Shown: positions 21,948 to 33,032, counted from the stretch's first letter. The stretch is DNA of 64,000 bases from Podarcis raffonei (GCF_027172205.1 NC_070614.1:45704501-45768500); one strand, 5' to 3'. Notes: generated from the letters alone by a model not told the origin. Numbers and translations are program-made.

Positions 21948-21950
<3 letters not shown>
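20401..21950. other. Intergenic, possible decayed LTR
   Basis: No gene was recognised. About 21010-21400 might be a minus-strand LTR remnant (an AATAAA-type signal in complement near 21060 and a purine-rich body), but I could not fix its ends. Confidence 0.35.
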
Positions 21951-21993
<43 letters not shown>

Positions 21994-22013
21994 TCTCTCT
22001 CACACACACACAC
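21951..22013 (+). repeat. (CT)n(CA)n microsatellite
   Basis: About 50 bp of CT repeats followed by about six CA units. Confidence 0.95.
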
Positions 22014-23165
22014 TGATTTACCACTTTTTAAAAAATTTGGTTAGTAATATTTTGTATTGTATTTGATTTTTATTCTGTATACTGTTTTGAGGTGGTTGTC
22101 GTCGTCTTTGAGTTCTGTTTGGTGCCCGTTTTTATTTATTTTCTATACACTTTGTATATTTATTTAAGATTCCTTTATGCTGTATTTGATTTTAATATTG
22201 TATATTAATTTGAGGTTTTATTTGTATTGTGTTTGATATGCATTTTGTACAAGGTTTTGATATTCTATTGTATGATATTTGGCCATACTTTGGACTGAAA
22301 TTGCACTTGCTTTCTATTTTCTCTCATCTCTTTATGAGTCTCTTAAATAGAGAGCAAGTTAGATATTCCCCAAATAAGTAAATATAAATATACATTTACA
22401 TACATCTGTTAAAGCAACTCTCCAGACTGGGCCCGGTCAATCAAACATTTCAACCCAATTAGTTTCAACATGAGAGAGTTAAACATATTCCACTGAAATC
22501 TGTGGGTCATGGATGCCACTGTGGTTGGATCCAGGAGTGTTATATTGGAATGATTGACACAAACATTTCAACAAGGCAACACTCTAGGGCAATTCATTTG
22601 AGGAGACTAAAATGAAGACAAGTGCCATTAAAATGAAGCATTCAATCATGAAATATGCTGGGGAAGAAATAGATGCTGTGATTCCTTTCACTTTAAGGGC
22701 AGAAGATACTTAGGAAGGAGCACCCTGCATCTTGTACAATTGAATCCTCCAGTTACCAGCTGAGAAACAACATCAGCCTCTCCAGCTGTGATTCCCTAGT
22801 GACTTGCTTTCAAAGGCATTCTGCCTGTGATACTGGAGGAAATGAAACCACCATGACTAGTAGCCACGAACAACCTTAAACTCTATGATGGTGTCTATCA
22901 CTACATTTTCTGTTGTGGTGGTTTTGAGTTGTTGTCTCAAAAGACAATGGAGTGGGAATTGTAGTCCAACAACTTATGGAGAATGCCCCATTGGTTACCC
23001 CTGCTTCACAGTTAGTATTTGAAAATAACCAGGTCCCAGTGGTTTACTCCACTGTAGCAGGTTTCCATTAGTTCCACTGCATCTATGCTCTCAATGACAA
23101 CCAGGCACTCCAGCTGACACATTTTGGCTCAAAAGCTTTTAACATTAACTTATAAAGACCAACAG

Positions 23166-23168
<3 letters not shown>
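22014..23168. other. Intergenic, A/T-rich
   Basis: T-rich sequence with repeated TTTGTATTGTATTTGATTTT-like phrases at 22050-22290, unidentified. A common tail-like phrase GGGAATTGTAGTCCAACAAC near 22951 suggests a repeat fragment. No gene was seen. Confidence 0.4.

Positions 23169-23209
<41 letters not shown>
23169..23209 (+). repeat. (CT)n microsatellite
   Basis: About 20 CT units directly upstream of the CR1 LINE. Confidence 0.95.
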
Positions 23210-23211
<2 letters not shown>

Positions 23212-23277
23212 TTGCTCTGGCATGTATGTTTCCCCTTCAAATTTCATTGGTCTCTTTCAATAGCTGCTGCTGTTGTT

Positions 23278-24190
23278 GTTAACAACCTCAAGGGCATCCT
23301 GATCAAATTTGCAGATGACACCAAACTGGGAGGGGTGGCTAACACCCCAGAGGACAGGATCACACTTCAAAACGACCTTGACAGATTGGAGAACTGGGCC
23401 AAAACAAACAAGATGAATTTTAACAGGGAAAAATGTAAAGTATTGCACTTGGGCAAAAAAAATGAGAGGCACAAATACAAGATGGGTGACACCTGGCTTG
23501 AGAGCAGTACATGTGAAAAGGATCTAGGAGTCTTGGTTGACCACAAACTTGACATGAGCCAACAGTGTGACGCGGCAGCTAAAAAAGCCAATGCAATTCT
23601 GGGCTGCATCAATAGGAGTATAGCATCTAGATCAAGGGAAGTAATAGTGCCACTGTATTCTGCTCTGGTCAGACCTCACCTGGAGTACTGTGTCCAGTTC
23701 TGGGCGCCACAGTTCAAGAAGGACACTGACAAACTGGAACGTGTCCAGAGGAGGGCAACCAAAATGGTCAAAGGCCTGGAAACGATGCCTTATGAGGAAC
23801 GGCTAAGGGAGCTGGGCATGTTTAGCCTGGAGAAAAGGAGGTTAAGGGGTGATATGATAGCCATGTTCAAATATATAAAAGGATGTCACATAGAGGAGGG
23901 AGAAAGGCTGTTTTCTGCTGCTCCAGAGAAGCGGACATGGAGCAATGGATCCAAACTGCAGGAAAGAAGATTCCACCTAAACATTAGGAAGAACTTCCTG
24001 ACAGTAAGAGCTGTTTGACAGTGGAATTTGCTGCCAAGGAGTGTGGTGGAGTCTCCTTCTTTGGAGGTCTTTAAGCAGAGGCTTGACAGCCATATGTCAG
24101 GAGTGCTCTGATGGTGTTTCCTGCTTGGCAGGGGGTTGGACTCGATGGCCCTTGTGGTCTCTTCCAACTCTATGATTCTATGATTCTATG
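23278..24190 (+). mobile_element. CR1 LINE, 3' 0.9 kb, RT frame open
   Basis: It encodes about 245 residues of the C-terminal CR1 reverse transcriptase without a stop, from LIKFADDTKLGGVANT (YADD-type box as FADD), through [19 protein letters not shown] and [15 protein letters not shown], to [15 protein letters not shown]. The 3' UTR ends in TTCTATGATTCTATGA-type repeats. It is 5'-truncated, cannot move on its own, and looks young. Confidence 0.93.
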
Positions 24191-24551
24191 AAAATTAAAT
24201 TTATATACTGCCCATCATCCATAGATCTCAGGGCTATTATGTGCTATTGCACTTTGATTGCTTAGTTCTATCCAGCCACCTTTGGACCAGTCAGAAATAT
24301 TTTCATCCTAATCACTTAGGGATGATTCATCCTGAACCAGAAGTTGCTTAGATCCTATTAGATTTCCCCCAGTTCCATCTTCTCACAATACAAAAAGCCA
24401 ACAGATGAATAGTTTAGACAAAGAATATTTTTAGGTTTGAGATTTCTATTTACAACAGGTAAAAGGAGAGAGTAGAGATCAGGGAAATGTTCCATGTTCA
24501 GATTATTTGTTGTCTCTAGCTATTCCTAAAATACCCATATCTACTTAACAG
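24191..24551. other. Spacer between opposed CR1 copies
   Basis: About 360 bp with no gene or recognised repeat. Confidence 0.45.
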
Positions 24552-24823
24552 TTCATAGAATCATAGAATTATAGAGTTGGAAGAGACCACAAGGGCCATC
24601 AAGTCCAACCCCCTGCCAAGCAGGAAACACCATCAGAGCACTCCTGACATATGGTTGTCAAGCCTCTGCTTAAAGACCTCCAAAGAAGGAGACTCCACCA
24701 CACTCCTTGGCAGCAAATTCCACTGTCAAACAGCTCTTATTGTCAGGAAGTTCTTCCTAATGTTTAGGTGGAATCTTCTTTCTTGTAGTTTGGATCCATT
24801 GCTCTGTGTCCGCTTCTCTGGAG
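24552..24823 (-). mobile_element. CR1 LINE 3' end, minus strand
   Basis: It starts with TTCATAGAATCATAGAAT (complement of the CR1 3' repeats) and matches the CR1 3' UTR until CGCTTCTCTGGAG. It lies just past the 3' end of the OR at 24858. With the plus-strand CR1 end at 23880-24190 it forms an inverted repeat. Confidence 0.9.
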
Positions 24824-24857
24824 TTGGACTGCAAGGATTTCTCAATATATAATGTTT

Positions 24858-25817
24858 TCAAGAAGATGATCTCACATGGTTAAGGGAGTGCTGTGGTTTC
24901 CTACTGCACAATTTCTTCACACCAACTTTCATCTCATTGTTCCTCAGAGTGTATATGAGAGGGTTTAAGAATGGTGTCACCGCTGTGTAGAACACAGCAA
25001 TGGTCCCATCAAGGGAGTCCTGAGATGGTGGACGCAGGTAGTTGTAAACCACAGGGACATAGAATATCACCACCAAAGTGATATGGGCTGTGCAGGTGGA
25101 GAAGGCACGGTGTCTCCCTGTAGCAGTGGGAATCCTCAGGATGGCACAAATGATATACATGTAGGATGTGAGGATCAGGAGGAAGGAAACCAAAGACACA
25201 ATCCCAATGTCAACAAAAGTCACCAGCTCATGGAAGGATGTGTCTCCACAGGCCAGCTTCAGCACAGCTGGGATGTCACAGAAGATGTAGTTCACCTGGT
25301 TCCCCCGTCCATATGGCAAATGGAAGGTGAGGTAGGTATGTACCATAGAGTGCAGGCAGCCTCCAAACCAGATGCCAATAGAGAAGTTGAAGCAAATCTG
25401 ATGGTTCATGATGGTGCCGTAGTGGAGTGGTTTGCAGATGGCCAGGAAGCGATCAAAGGCCATCACGGTGTACAAGAAGCATTCTGTGCAGCCCAGGAAG
25501 TGAAAGAGGAAGAGCTGGGACACACAACCTGTGACGGAGATGACCCCATTGCCCTCTATCAGCCAAAAAATCATCTTGGGCACCACCACTGAGCAGATCA
25601 TCATATCCAACACAGACAGATGGCAGAGGAACCAGTACATAGGCTTGTGCAAATGAGGTTCCAGGGCTACCACTAGAAGGATCAAGCCATTTCCAGAAAG
25701 AGATAATATATACATGAGGGAAAAGAAGGTGAGCAACGGGAACTTTAGCTCTTTGGGATATATGAATCCCACAAGTTCAAAATGTTCAAACACTGATGTT
25801 ACATTTCCACACTCCAT
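24858..25817 (-). CDS. Olfactory receptor (family 10-like), intact, 319 aa
   Basis: Odorant GPCR. It starts MECGNVTSVFEHFEL, with glycosylation at NVT. TM1 LSGNGLIL, TM2 LHKPMYWFLCHLSVLDM, TM3 MAFDRFLAICKPLHY after GCTECFLYTV, loop 2 CDIPAVLKLACGDTSFHEL, TM6 RAFSTCTAHITLV, TM7 PFLNPLIYTLRNNEMK. It belongs to the minus-strand trio with 18215 and 31424 and shares their 5' flank, for example the block from about 25850 matching that near 32420. The tail is slightly longer (SLNHVRSSS). No defect is visible. Confidence 0.95.
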   Translation of the reverse strand: MECGNVTSVFEHFELVGFIYPKELKFPLLTFFSLMYILSLSGNGLILLVVALEPHLHKPMYWFLCHLSVLDMMICSVVVPKMIFWLIEGNGVISVTGCVSQLFLFHFLGCTECFLYTVMAFDRFLAICKPLHYGTIMNHQICFNFSIGIWFGGCLHSMVHTYLTFHLPYGRGNQVNYIFCDIPAVLKLACGDTSFHELVTFVDIGIVSLVSFLLILTSYMYIICAILRIPTATGRHRAFSTCTAHITLVVIFYVPVVYNYLRPPSQDSLDGTIAVFYTAVTPFLNPLIYTLRNNEMKVGVKKLCSRKPQHSLNHVRSSS

Positions 25818-26280
25818 TTAGGCAGCACTCGTCTTAGCAGAACAGAACGGATGGTGATAATGGTCACAAATTGAAGGAAAACCAAAGTCAGCATCTCTTG
25901 GTGGGATGTGTCAGCTCAGGCTAGTTTTCACCTAGATCTTCCATCAGTGGGTGGATGCAAATTTCAGTTACGTCTAACAACTCCTTTAATGTGCCAGTCT
26001 TTTATTGCCACATGATATAAATGGCAAGAGAGTCCTAATATGCTCTTGTATTATGCATCTGCTCCTCTTGTTCTGATCACCCATCTTTATAATCTTCTTT
26101 TTGTTCCCTCTCTGCTCTCTTCTTATTTTGTGTCTCTTAGGTTACCAAGCCCTGGCCATTGGGGTGCTCTTGAGTTAATAACAGCTGAAACTCCAGAGGG
26201 CCTCATTAAAATGTTGATTCATTTGTGGGAACCATGGGAATCATTCCATAATGGAACCTTGTGTTTAGTTATGTGACTTA
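25818..26280 (-). promoter_or_regulatory. Conserved 5' flank shared by three duplicated ORs (copy 2)
   Basis: GTCACAAATTGAAGG and CAGCATCTCTTGG (25870-25905) recur at 32430-32465 upstream of the OR at 31424. GAGTTAATAACAGCTGAAAC (26173) matches GAGTTAATGATG near 20250 and 34110. This copied flank may include a promoter or a non-coding exon (inference). Confidence 0.5.
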
Positions 26281-26678
26281 CTAGGCAGCATAAGTGGTGA
26301 TGGTGGATACATTATGTGGTTGGTATATGTAAGGTGTGATGGGGCATGTGTGTGTTTGTGTGTGTGTGAAACCACTCTTTACCCCCCTTCCCACTATGTC
26401 CCCTAATCCTAAGTTCCTGAGTTCAATGACTTGACCTAGCATCTGATGTTCAGCAAGCAGAAGAACTGTCCCATTGATCAGGCAAATGCACATGGCCAGG
26501 ATTTTGATATTTATGCTAGATGTGGCCAATCCAGGCAGTACATTACTCAAATATATTTCACCAGAAGCCTGAGAACAAGCTGTGTTAATTATGAACCCCC
26601 AAATTTGGAATTTCCTCCAAACCTCCCAAAGAACAGAGTAAATGATACATCAAACTCGGGTACCTTATTAGCAGTGCT

Positions 26679-26854
26679 TGAAATCCAACCTTGTTCAATT
26701 TACTCCTAATCTGGGCCAAAGTTTTGCAATTGTTTTGCAGAATTTGCAGTGCAAACTTCATGTTTTGCAGAGCCCCCAAAACTGAATAGCTGCAAAATGC
26801 TGTAAAACTTTGGCCCAATTTTGGAGTAAATCGGACAAAGTTGGATTTTGAGGT
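26679..26854. repeat. Foldback (hairpin) element, MITE-like
   Basis: The left arm 26679-26730 (AAATCCAACCTTGTTCAATT, then GGGCCAAAGTTTTGCA) is the imperfect complement of the right arm 26799-26854 (TGTAAAACTTTGGCCCAATT, then GGACAAAGTTGGATTTTGAG). A 70-bp loop rich in TTTTGCAG lies between. There is no coding capacity. The superfamily is not assigned because the ends and target duplication are unclear. Confidence 0.6.
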
Positions 26855-27479
26855 GTTAGCCACATGTTCTTATGTTCGTGTTTTATCTACCCCATTTCCA
26901 GTCCATGCTTTATTTTAACCCTTTATATCTTTTTCAAAACAGTTTATTAGAGAAAATTAGTATCTGAAAACATTACATAGTGCACTTCAGCAATACACTA
27001 TGAATATAACATTGGCATCAATGCAAATATGTCTAATCCTGAGAACTATGATTTATGATGAACGAATCTTTATTTTTTTACTGAAGAAGTGTGACTCAAA
27101 ATATTTACTAAAAATGTCAATTTATTTTTTATTTGTTAGTATTAATGTAACAGAAAAGCAAAATCTTTTAAAATAAAATAAAATAGTTTTTCAACCCAAG
27201 AATGTGGATAGTCATCAGGGAGATGCTTATACAATCAAGGTAAGTAAAATTATACACATGTATATTAAACTAAAACATATTTCAGGAGGACCAAACTTCT
27301 TTCTTAGGGGCAGGTAAGGAATTGTGCAGAAAAGCAAAAGTTATTTCAACTACAAAACACCCTAGAACATGGCAGACATCCTGAGAAATTCAGAAGGGAA
27401 TGCAAGGGGGCTTCTTCAAAGTACAGCCACATAGTTTTTTTAATATATCATTTAATTATTTTTGCTTTTCAATCCTACC
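26855..27479. other. Intergenic, A/T-rich
   Basis: No gene or recognised repeat was seen. Confidence 0.4.
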
Positions 27480-27662
27480 TTTCAACCAGGGAGTTCAAGG
27501 TGAAGTACATTCTCTTCTTCTCCCCCTTTTATCCCCTCAACAACCCTGTGAGGTTGCTTAGGCTGAGAGATGGTGACTGAGCCAAGGTCACCCAGGGAGC
27601 TTCATAGCTGACTGGGAACTTGAACCTGGTTTCCCAAGTGTTAGTCCAACACCCTAACCAAT
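27480..27662 (-). mobile_element. CORE-SINE/MIR-like fragment
   Basis: On the minus strand it has a tRNA-related B-box-like GGTTCAAGTTCCC, the core phrase GGGTGACCTTGGCTCAGTCA, then CTCAGCCTAAGCAACCTCAC. It is an old, diverged copy of the same general design as the SINE at 6566. Confidence 0.6.
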
Positions 27663-27858
27663 ACATGGCCCCACACCTTAAACTGAGCATAGACAACACT
27701 GGCAGTCACCCCAGGTCCCACAGAATTGGTTGGCTAAGTTCCAGCCTATTCCATCATTGTTTCAGCTCCCGCAACCAATTCATCACATGGTGAAGCTAAT
27801 CCGACTTGAATGGACATTCTAAAAAGCAGCTAAAAAGCTGTGTGAAGATGGGTGCTGT

Positions 27859-28785
27859 TTACTCTGCATTACCACTCCACTTTTTCACCAGAGCGGTCTT
27901 CATCTCCTTGTTCCTAAGTGTGTAGATGAGCGGGTTCAAAAATGGGGTTATTGTGGTGTAGAACACGCACACCACAGCATCCATGGAGTCCTGAGAAGCT
28001 GGCCTCAGGTAGTGATAAACCACAGGTAGGTAATAAACACCCACCACAATGAGATGGGCTGTGCAGGTTGAGAAGGCCCGGCGACGCCCTTCCCTGCTGC
28101 TAATCCTCAGAATAGCTGAGATGATGTAGACATAGGAGGTCAAGATAAGGAGGAAGCAGGTCATTGCTACAATGCCAATGTCAATCAACATCACCATCTG
28201 ATTGAGCTCTGTGTCAGCACAAGTCAGCTTCAGCACTGCAGGGATGTCACAGAAGATGTAGTCAACGGAGTTTCTCCACCCATATGGCAAATGGAAGGTG
28301 AGGGTTGTCTCCATGATTGAGTTCAGGCAGCCTCCAATCACCGTCCCCAAGGAGAGGCCAAGGCAGGCTTTCCAATTCATGATGTTGGTGTAATGGAGGG
28401 GCTTACAAATGGCCAAGAAGCGATCATAAGCCATCAAGGTGTAAAGGAGACTTTCTGCACATCCAAGGAAGTGGAAGAAAAATAACTGAGAGACGCAACT
28501 TGTGAAGGAGATGACTTTTCCACCGGGGATAAATCCTGCAATCACTTTGGGAACAACGACAGAGGAGAAAGCCATGTCCAGGATGGACAGATGGCAGAGG
28601 AACCAGTACATGGGCTTGTGCAACTGGAGGTCAGAAGTCACCACCCAGAGAATGAGAGAATTTCCAGACAGGGTCAGCAGGAACATGAGCAAGAAGAAGA
28701 GAAACAAAGGGACCTTCAACTCTTGTGGGTATGGAAGCCCGGAGAGGACGAACTCTGTTGGTGCTGTTTCATTTGCACACTCCAT
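27859..28785 (-). CDS. Olfactory receptor (family 10-like), intact, 308 aa
   Basis: Odorant GPCR. I chose the start at 28785 (MECANETAPTEFVLSGL) to match the paralogue at 11416; the frame is open 21 codons further but unconserved. TM1 LSGNSLIL, TM2 LHKPMYWFLCHLSILDM, TM3 MAYDRFLAICKPLHY, loop 2 CDIPAVLKLTCADTELNQM, TM6 RAFSTCTAHLIVV, TM7 PFLNPLIYTLRNKEMK. It differs from the 11416 OR at a few dozen residues and lies on the opposite strand. It is intact, of family length, and keeps the RNKE form of the TM7 motif. Confidence 0.95.
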   Translation of the reverse strand: MECANETAPTEFVLSGLPYPQELKVPLFLFFLLMFLLTLSGNSLILWVVTSDLQLHKPMYWFLCHLSILDMAFSSVVVPKVIAGFIPGGKVISFTSCVSQLFFFHFLGCAESLLYTLMAYDRFLAICKPLHYTNIMNWKACLGLSLGTVIGGCLNSIMETTLTFHLPYGWRNSVDYIFCDIPAVLKLTCADTELNQMVMLIDIGIVAMTCFLLILTSYVYIISAILRISSREGRRRAFSTCTAHLIVVGVYYLPVVYHYLRPASQDSMDAVVCVFYTTITPFLNPLIYTLRNKEMKTALVKKWSGNAE

Positions 28786-29889
28786 TGGTAAGAGAGGCAG
28801 ATTTAGGGGAGTGTGACTGGCTTGGTTGCACGGGACACGGAGCTTCAAGGGTGCTGTAGGGGGTGTTGCAACTATGCTTTAGAATGGAGTGTGAGAAATG
28901 GGGGGGCCTCTGAATTTTGGGGTTGCACAGGGCGCTGCTGAAATTTGAGGCCGCAAGATCTGCTGCTGTTCGTAAGATACTTTGTGGTAGGTGGGATCAT
29001 AAACTGGGGGAAATAACAGTGCACAATATTCAGAAATAATCCCAAACTACATTAATATCAGGATTTCATGCACATGATGTTTTTGCCATGATCTCATTCT
29101 CCAAAGACTATTTTGAGCTTATTTTATTTTATTACTTATTAAATCCTTAACGTCGTCCAGAAATGCATTTGGGAGCTATTCAATCCAGTTTCCTGATAGG
29201 CGTTGGCCAAATGACCTCTTTGATGAGATTATAGGTGTGCTATAAAATCACTGGTAAAATTACCTGAGGAATGGCTAGAATGTCTGATGGATCATAGGAT
29301 AATTTGATCACTTATCAAGACATCATTAGCAAAAGCTTGCTGAAGCTTAGTTGTTATTATATCATTGCAGTTAGTTTCTGTTCAGGAGACTCATGGATAT
29401 TTTACCAAGCTATTTGCCTCAGACGTACCTTCAGTCAAATGTCAGCTAGTTGAGTGTGCAGAGGAGATTCTGAAACTAACTTTCCTCTTCAGAGTAGTAA
29501 CTGTGTGATCTTCTGCAGGAGATTATACAGAGGGTGTTGGAACACCTTAACTGCTTTCAGTTGTGTTGTGGCCAGGCAAGTCCTGAGCCCACAAATTATA
29601 TTTTCTTTAATTCATATTTGTTTTTTCTGAGATGCAGAAAGAAAGAAAAACCAGTCTGGGGAATACAGGTTGGCTACAGGATAGCTGTAGAAGATAATCA
29701 ACTGAACGTTTTCCACCATGACAGACACCATTTCGTCTCCCCGTGTCTTTATAATGTTGCAGCTTCTCTGAATTTCATGCTACCTCCTGACTTGTTCTCT
29801 CGGGATATGTGCACATCTGGGGAACATGATTATGCCCTGTGGTTTCACCAGAGTCCAGTGTGTATTATTAAAACTATTGTTTATTTGAA
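28786..29889. other. 5' flank of OR 27859
   Basis: No gene was recognised. Homology to the 11416 OR flank fades about 10 bp before the ATG. Confidence 0.4.
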
Positions 29890-30868
29890 AGTTAAAAAAA
29901 TATTGTTGCTTGGAACTCTACTGGGGAACAATCATTTGCAAACAATTGTTTTGGCATAGAGGCTTGGTTATGGGCAAAAGTCTGGGGTGAGACAGCAGCG
30001 AGAAACCAGGAATCATAGAATCATAGAGTTGGAAGAGACCACAGGGGCCATCGAGTCCAACCCCCTGCCAAGCAGGAAACACCATCAGAGCACTCCTGAC
30101 ATATGGTTGTCAAGCCTCTGCTTAAAGACCTCCAAAGAAGGAGACTCCACCACACTCCTTGGCAGCAAATTCCACTGTCAAACAGCTCTTACTGTCAGGA
30201 AGTTCTTCCTAATGTTTAGGTGGAATCTTCTTTCTTGTAGTTTGGATCCATTGCTCCGTGTCCGCTTCTCTGGAGCAGCAGAAAACAACCTTTCTCCCTC
30301 CTCTATGTGACATCCTTTTATATATTTGAACATGGCTATCATATCACCCCTTAACCTCCTCTTCTCCAGGCTAAACATGCCCAGCTCCCTTAGCCGTTCC
30401 TCATAAGGCATCATTTCCAGGCCTTTGACCATTTTGGTTGCCCTCCTCTGGACACGTTCCAGTTTGTCAGTGTCCTTCTTGAACTGTGGTGCCCAGAACT
30501 GGACACAGTACTCCAGGTGAGGTCTGACCAGAGCAGAATACAGTGGCACTATTACTTCCCTTGATCTAGATGCTATACTCCTATTGATGCAGCCCAGAAT
30601 TGCATTGGCTTTTTTAGCTGCCACGTCACACTGTGAGCTATGAGACAGGTAATTGGCCAGAACTCGTGGACTGGATAGGGCTGAAGGAGAAACCAGGGAT
30701 CATGAAAGAACGACCAAGAATACAGAAACACACCAGAGCTGAAGAAGAACTGGTTAAAGAAGATCCAATGGGATGCCTGGGTGGGCAGTATCAGTCCAGA
30801 AAGTTCTTCACTGCCCCCTGCATTTCACTGGATGACCACATGGGGCACACACAAAACCAGCAACCATA
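29890..30868 (-). repeat. Unclassified interspersed repeat, copy 3 of 3, split by CR1
   Basis: Minus-strand copy of the 9183/16366 repeat in two parts, 29890-30010 and 30634-30868. The parts join cleanly at AACCAGG and AGCTATGAGAC, matching uninterrupted copies such as ATAGCTCCTGGTTTCTGG. A CR1 fills the gap. Confidence 0.6.
30011..30633 (-). mobile_element. CR1 LINE 3' 0.6 kb, inserted in unclassified repeat
   Basis: Minus-strand CR1. Its RT C-terminal frame ([20 protein letters not shown], then [15 protein letters not shown]) is open for about 145 residues. It is nearly the same as the CR1 at 23278 and is 5'-truncated. Confidence 0.92.
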
Positions 30869-31423
30869 GGTAGGTACCACCTGCACACTTACTACATAAA
30901 TTGGACTTTGAATCCATGTGCACAGATAGAGGAAGAGATGTGTGGTATAACCAAAGGAGACTTTGTGGTCATGGGTGGTTATTTCCTATCATGTGCACAA
31001 CACATTGTAAATGGCATAAAGGGTTACAATAGAGCGAGGTGGGTATTCGATGCTCAGGTTGTGCACCATGTTGTCTGTCTTCTCTTGCAATGACCAGAAA
31101 ATCAAATGTGCATAAACAGCCAAGATCTGCATAACAGTTGGACGGCATGGTTCTTTAAAAATAAATAAATTACAAAAAACACACACAAAGCAAACCAAAA
31201 GGCATGAAATATTTGTTTCCTCCTGGTTTCAGCAAAACTCTTACTTAAAACCCATCAGAGAATTGGAAAGGATCATCTAGTTCAGGGTTTCCCAGACATG
31301 GGTCTGCAAGTTCGAAAACAGCTGGAGATGCAAGCTTGGGAAACCCTGATCTTGTCCAATACTCTGCAACACAGCAGTATGCAACTGTCCCTTATGAGGA
31401 TTAAACCTGCAACCTTGACATTA
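30869..31423. other. 3' flank of OR 31424
   Basis: No gene was seen. ATCATCTAGTTCAGGGTTTC near 31272 resembles a LINE/SINE tail phrase. Confidence 0.4.
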
Positions 31424-32383
31424 TCAGCACCACGCTCGAACCAACTTGTTAGAACCCTGCCATTTTGTACTGCACAATTTCTTCAATCCCACTTTCATCT
31501 CATTGTTCCTCAGTGTGTATATGAGAGGGTTTAAAAAGGGGGTCACTGCTGCATAAAACATGGCAATGATGCCGTCAAAGGATTCCTGAGACGCCGGCCT
31601 CAGGTAGTTGTAAACAACAGGCACATAATAGATCATCACCAAGGTGATATGGGCTGTGCAAGTGGAAAAGGCACGGTGTCTCCCCTTGGCAGTGGGAATT
31701 CTCAGGATGGCACAAATGATATAAATGTAAGATGTCAGGATCAGGAGGAAGCAAGCCATGGCAACCAACCCCACGTCAATGAAAGTCACCATCTCATTGA
31801 GGGATGTGTCCACGCAGGCCAGCTTCAGAACAGCTGGGATGTCGCAGACAATGAAGTTCACCTGGTTTCCCCGTCCGTATGGCAAATGGAAGGTGAGGGA
31901 AGTCTCTAGAGCAGAGTGCAGAGCACCTCCCAACACAGTGCCAGCAGAAAGGTATAAGCACACATGGTGGTTCATGATGGTGCTGTAGTGTAGTGGTTTG
32001 CAGATGGCCAGGAAGCGATCAAAGGCCATCACAGTGTACAGGAAGCATTCTGTGCAGCCCAGGAAGTGGAAGAAAAAGAGCTGGGCTACACACCCTGCAA
32101 AGGAGATGGCCCCATTCCCTCCCATCAGCCAAACAATCAACTTGGGCACTACCACTGAGGAGACCATCATGTCTATGATGGACAGGTGGCAGAGGAACCA
32201 GTACATAGGCTTGTGCAAGTGGGGTTCCAGTCCTACCACTAAGAGGATCAAGCCATTTCCGGAAAGACACAATATGTACATGAAGAAGAAGAAGATGAGC
32301 AACATGGACTTTAGGTCTTTGGGGTACAGGAATCCTAGAAGTTCAAAATGTTCAAGGACCGATGTTACGTTTCCACACGCCAT
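31424..32383 (-). CDS. Olfactory receptor (family 10-like), intact, 319 aa
   Basis: Odorant GPCR. It starts MACGNVTSVLEHFEL, glycosylation at NVT. TM1 LSGNGLIL, TM2 LHKPMYWFLCHLSIIDM, TM3 MAFDRFLAICKPLHY, loop 2 CDIPAVLKLACVDTSLNEM, TM6 RAFSTCTAHITLV, TM7 PFLNPLIYTLRNNEMK. It is the third of the minus-strand trio and the OR nearest the V2R array, with no stop or frame change. The related 5' flank shows that the duplicated block included sequence upstream of the start. Confidence 0.95.
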   Translation of the reverse strand: MACGNVTSVLEHFELLGFLYPKDLKSMLLIFFFFMYILCLSGNGLILLVVGLEPHLHKPMYWFLCHLSIIDMMVSSVVVPKLIVWLMGGNGAISFAGCVAQLFFFHFLGCTECFLYTVMAFDRFLAICKPLHYSTIMNHHVCLYLSAGTVLGGALHSALETSLTFHLPYGRGNQVNFIVCDIPAVLKLACVDTSLNEMVTFIDVGLVAMACFLLILTSYIYIICAILRIPTAKGRHRAFSTCTAHITLVMIYYVPVVYNYLRPASQESFDGIIAMFYAAVTPFLNPLIYTLRNNEMKVGLKKLCSTKWQGSNKLVRAWC

Positions 32384-32982
32384 TCAGGCAGTACGTGTCA
32401 TGGGAGAACAAAATACATGGCGTCGATGGTCACAAATTGAAGGGCAAGCAAGTCAGCATCTCTTGGCCGGATGTGTCAGCTCAGACCAGTTTATCCTGAG
32501 ACGTTACCCCAGAGTGAACTATTTTGGGTAATGTTTAGAGGTAAAAATATAGAAATGTCATTTTAGGACACTTGTAGTCTAACAACCCCTCTAATACAGC
32601 AATTATATACGCTTGATTTGCATGCTGCTCTGAAGAGAATGTGTTTCTGGATTGAAATCAATGCATTTTCCTAACCTATACAGTTCTCTACTACTCTAAG
32701 GTATGGGAATTCACAAGTCTTGAAACCCATTTTTCACCTGTAGTTCTTTATACATCACACAAATCTTTGGGATAAAAAGACAAACAAACAGTTCCTTGTA
32801 TACATTCCAATACTCCCATTGTTCTACCGTGGTGGGTCTTGCATAGAAGCCCTAATGCTTCAAAACACAGCAAAATTAGGATTTGTAAGGTCGTAGTCAA
32901 CTAAGTTCTACTCAGAATAGAACCACTGAATGTTGCTAAGTTAGCATACCCATTACTTACAACAGGTCTATTCTGGGCATAC

Positions 32983-33032
<50 letters not shown>

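Noticed and set aside
20401-21950. Full LTR retroelement
   Set aside because: Only vague LTR-like signals; no ends, target duplication or internal genes could be supported.
23278-24018. Open frame of 245 residues as a possible host gene
   Set aside because: It is CR1 reverse transcriptase, and near-identical copies exist at 13318, 24552 and 30011.
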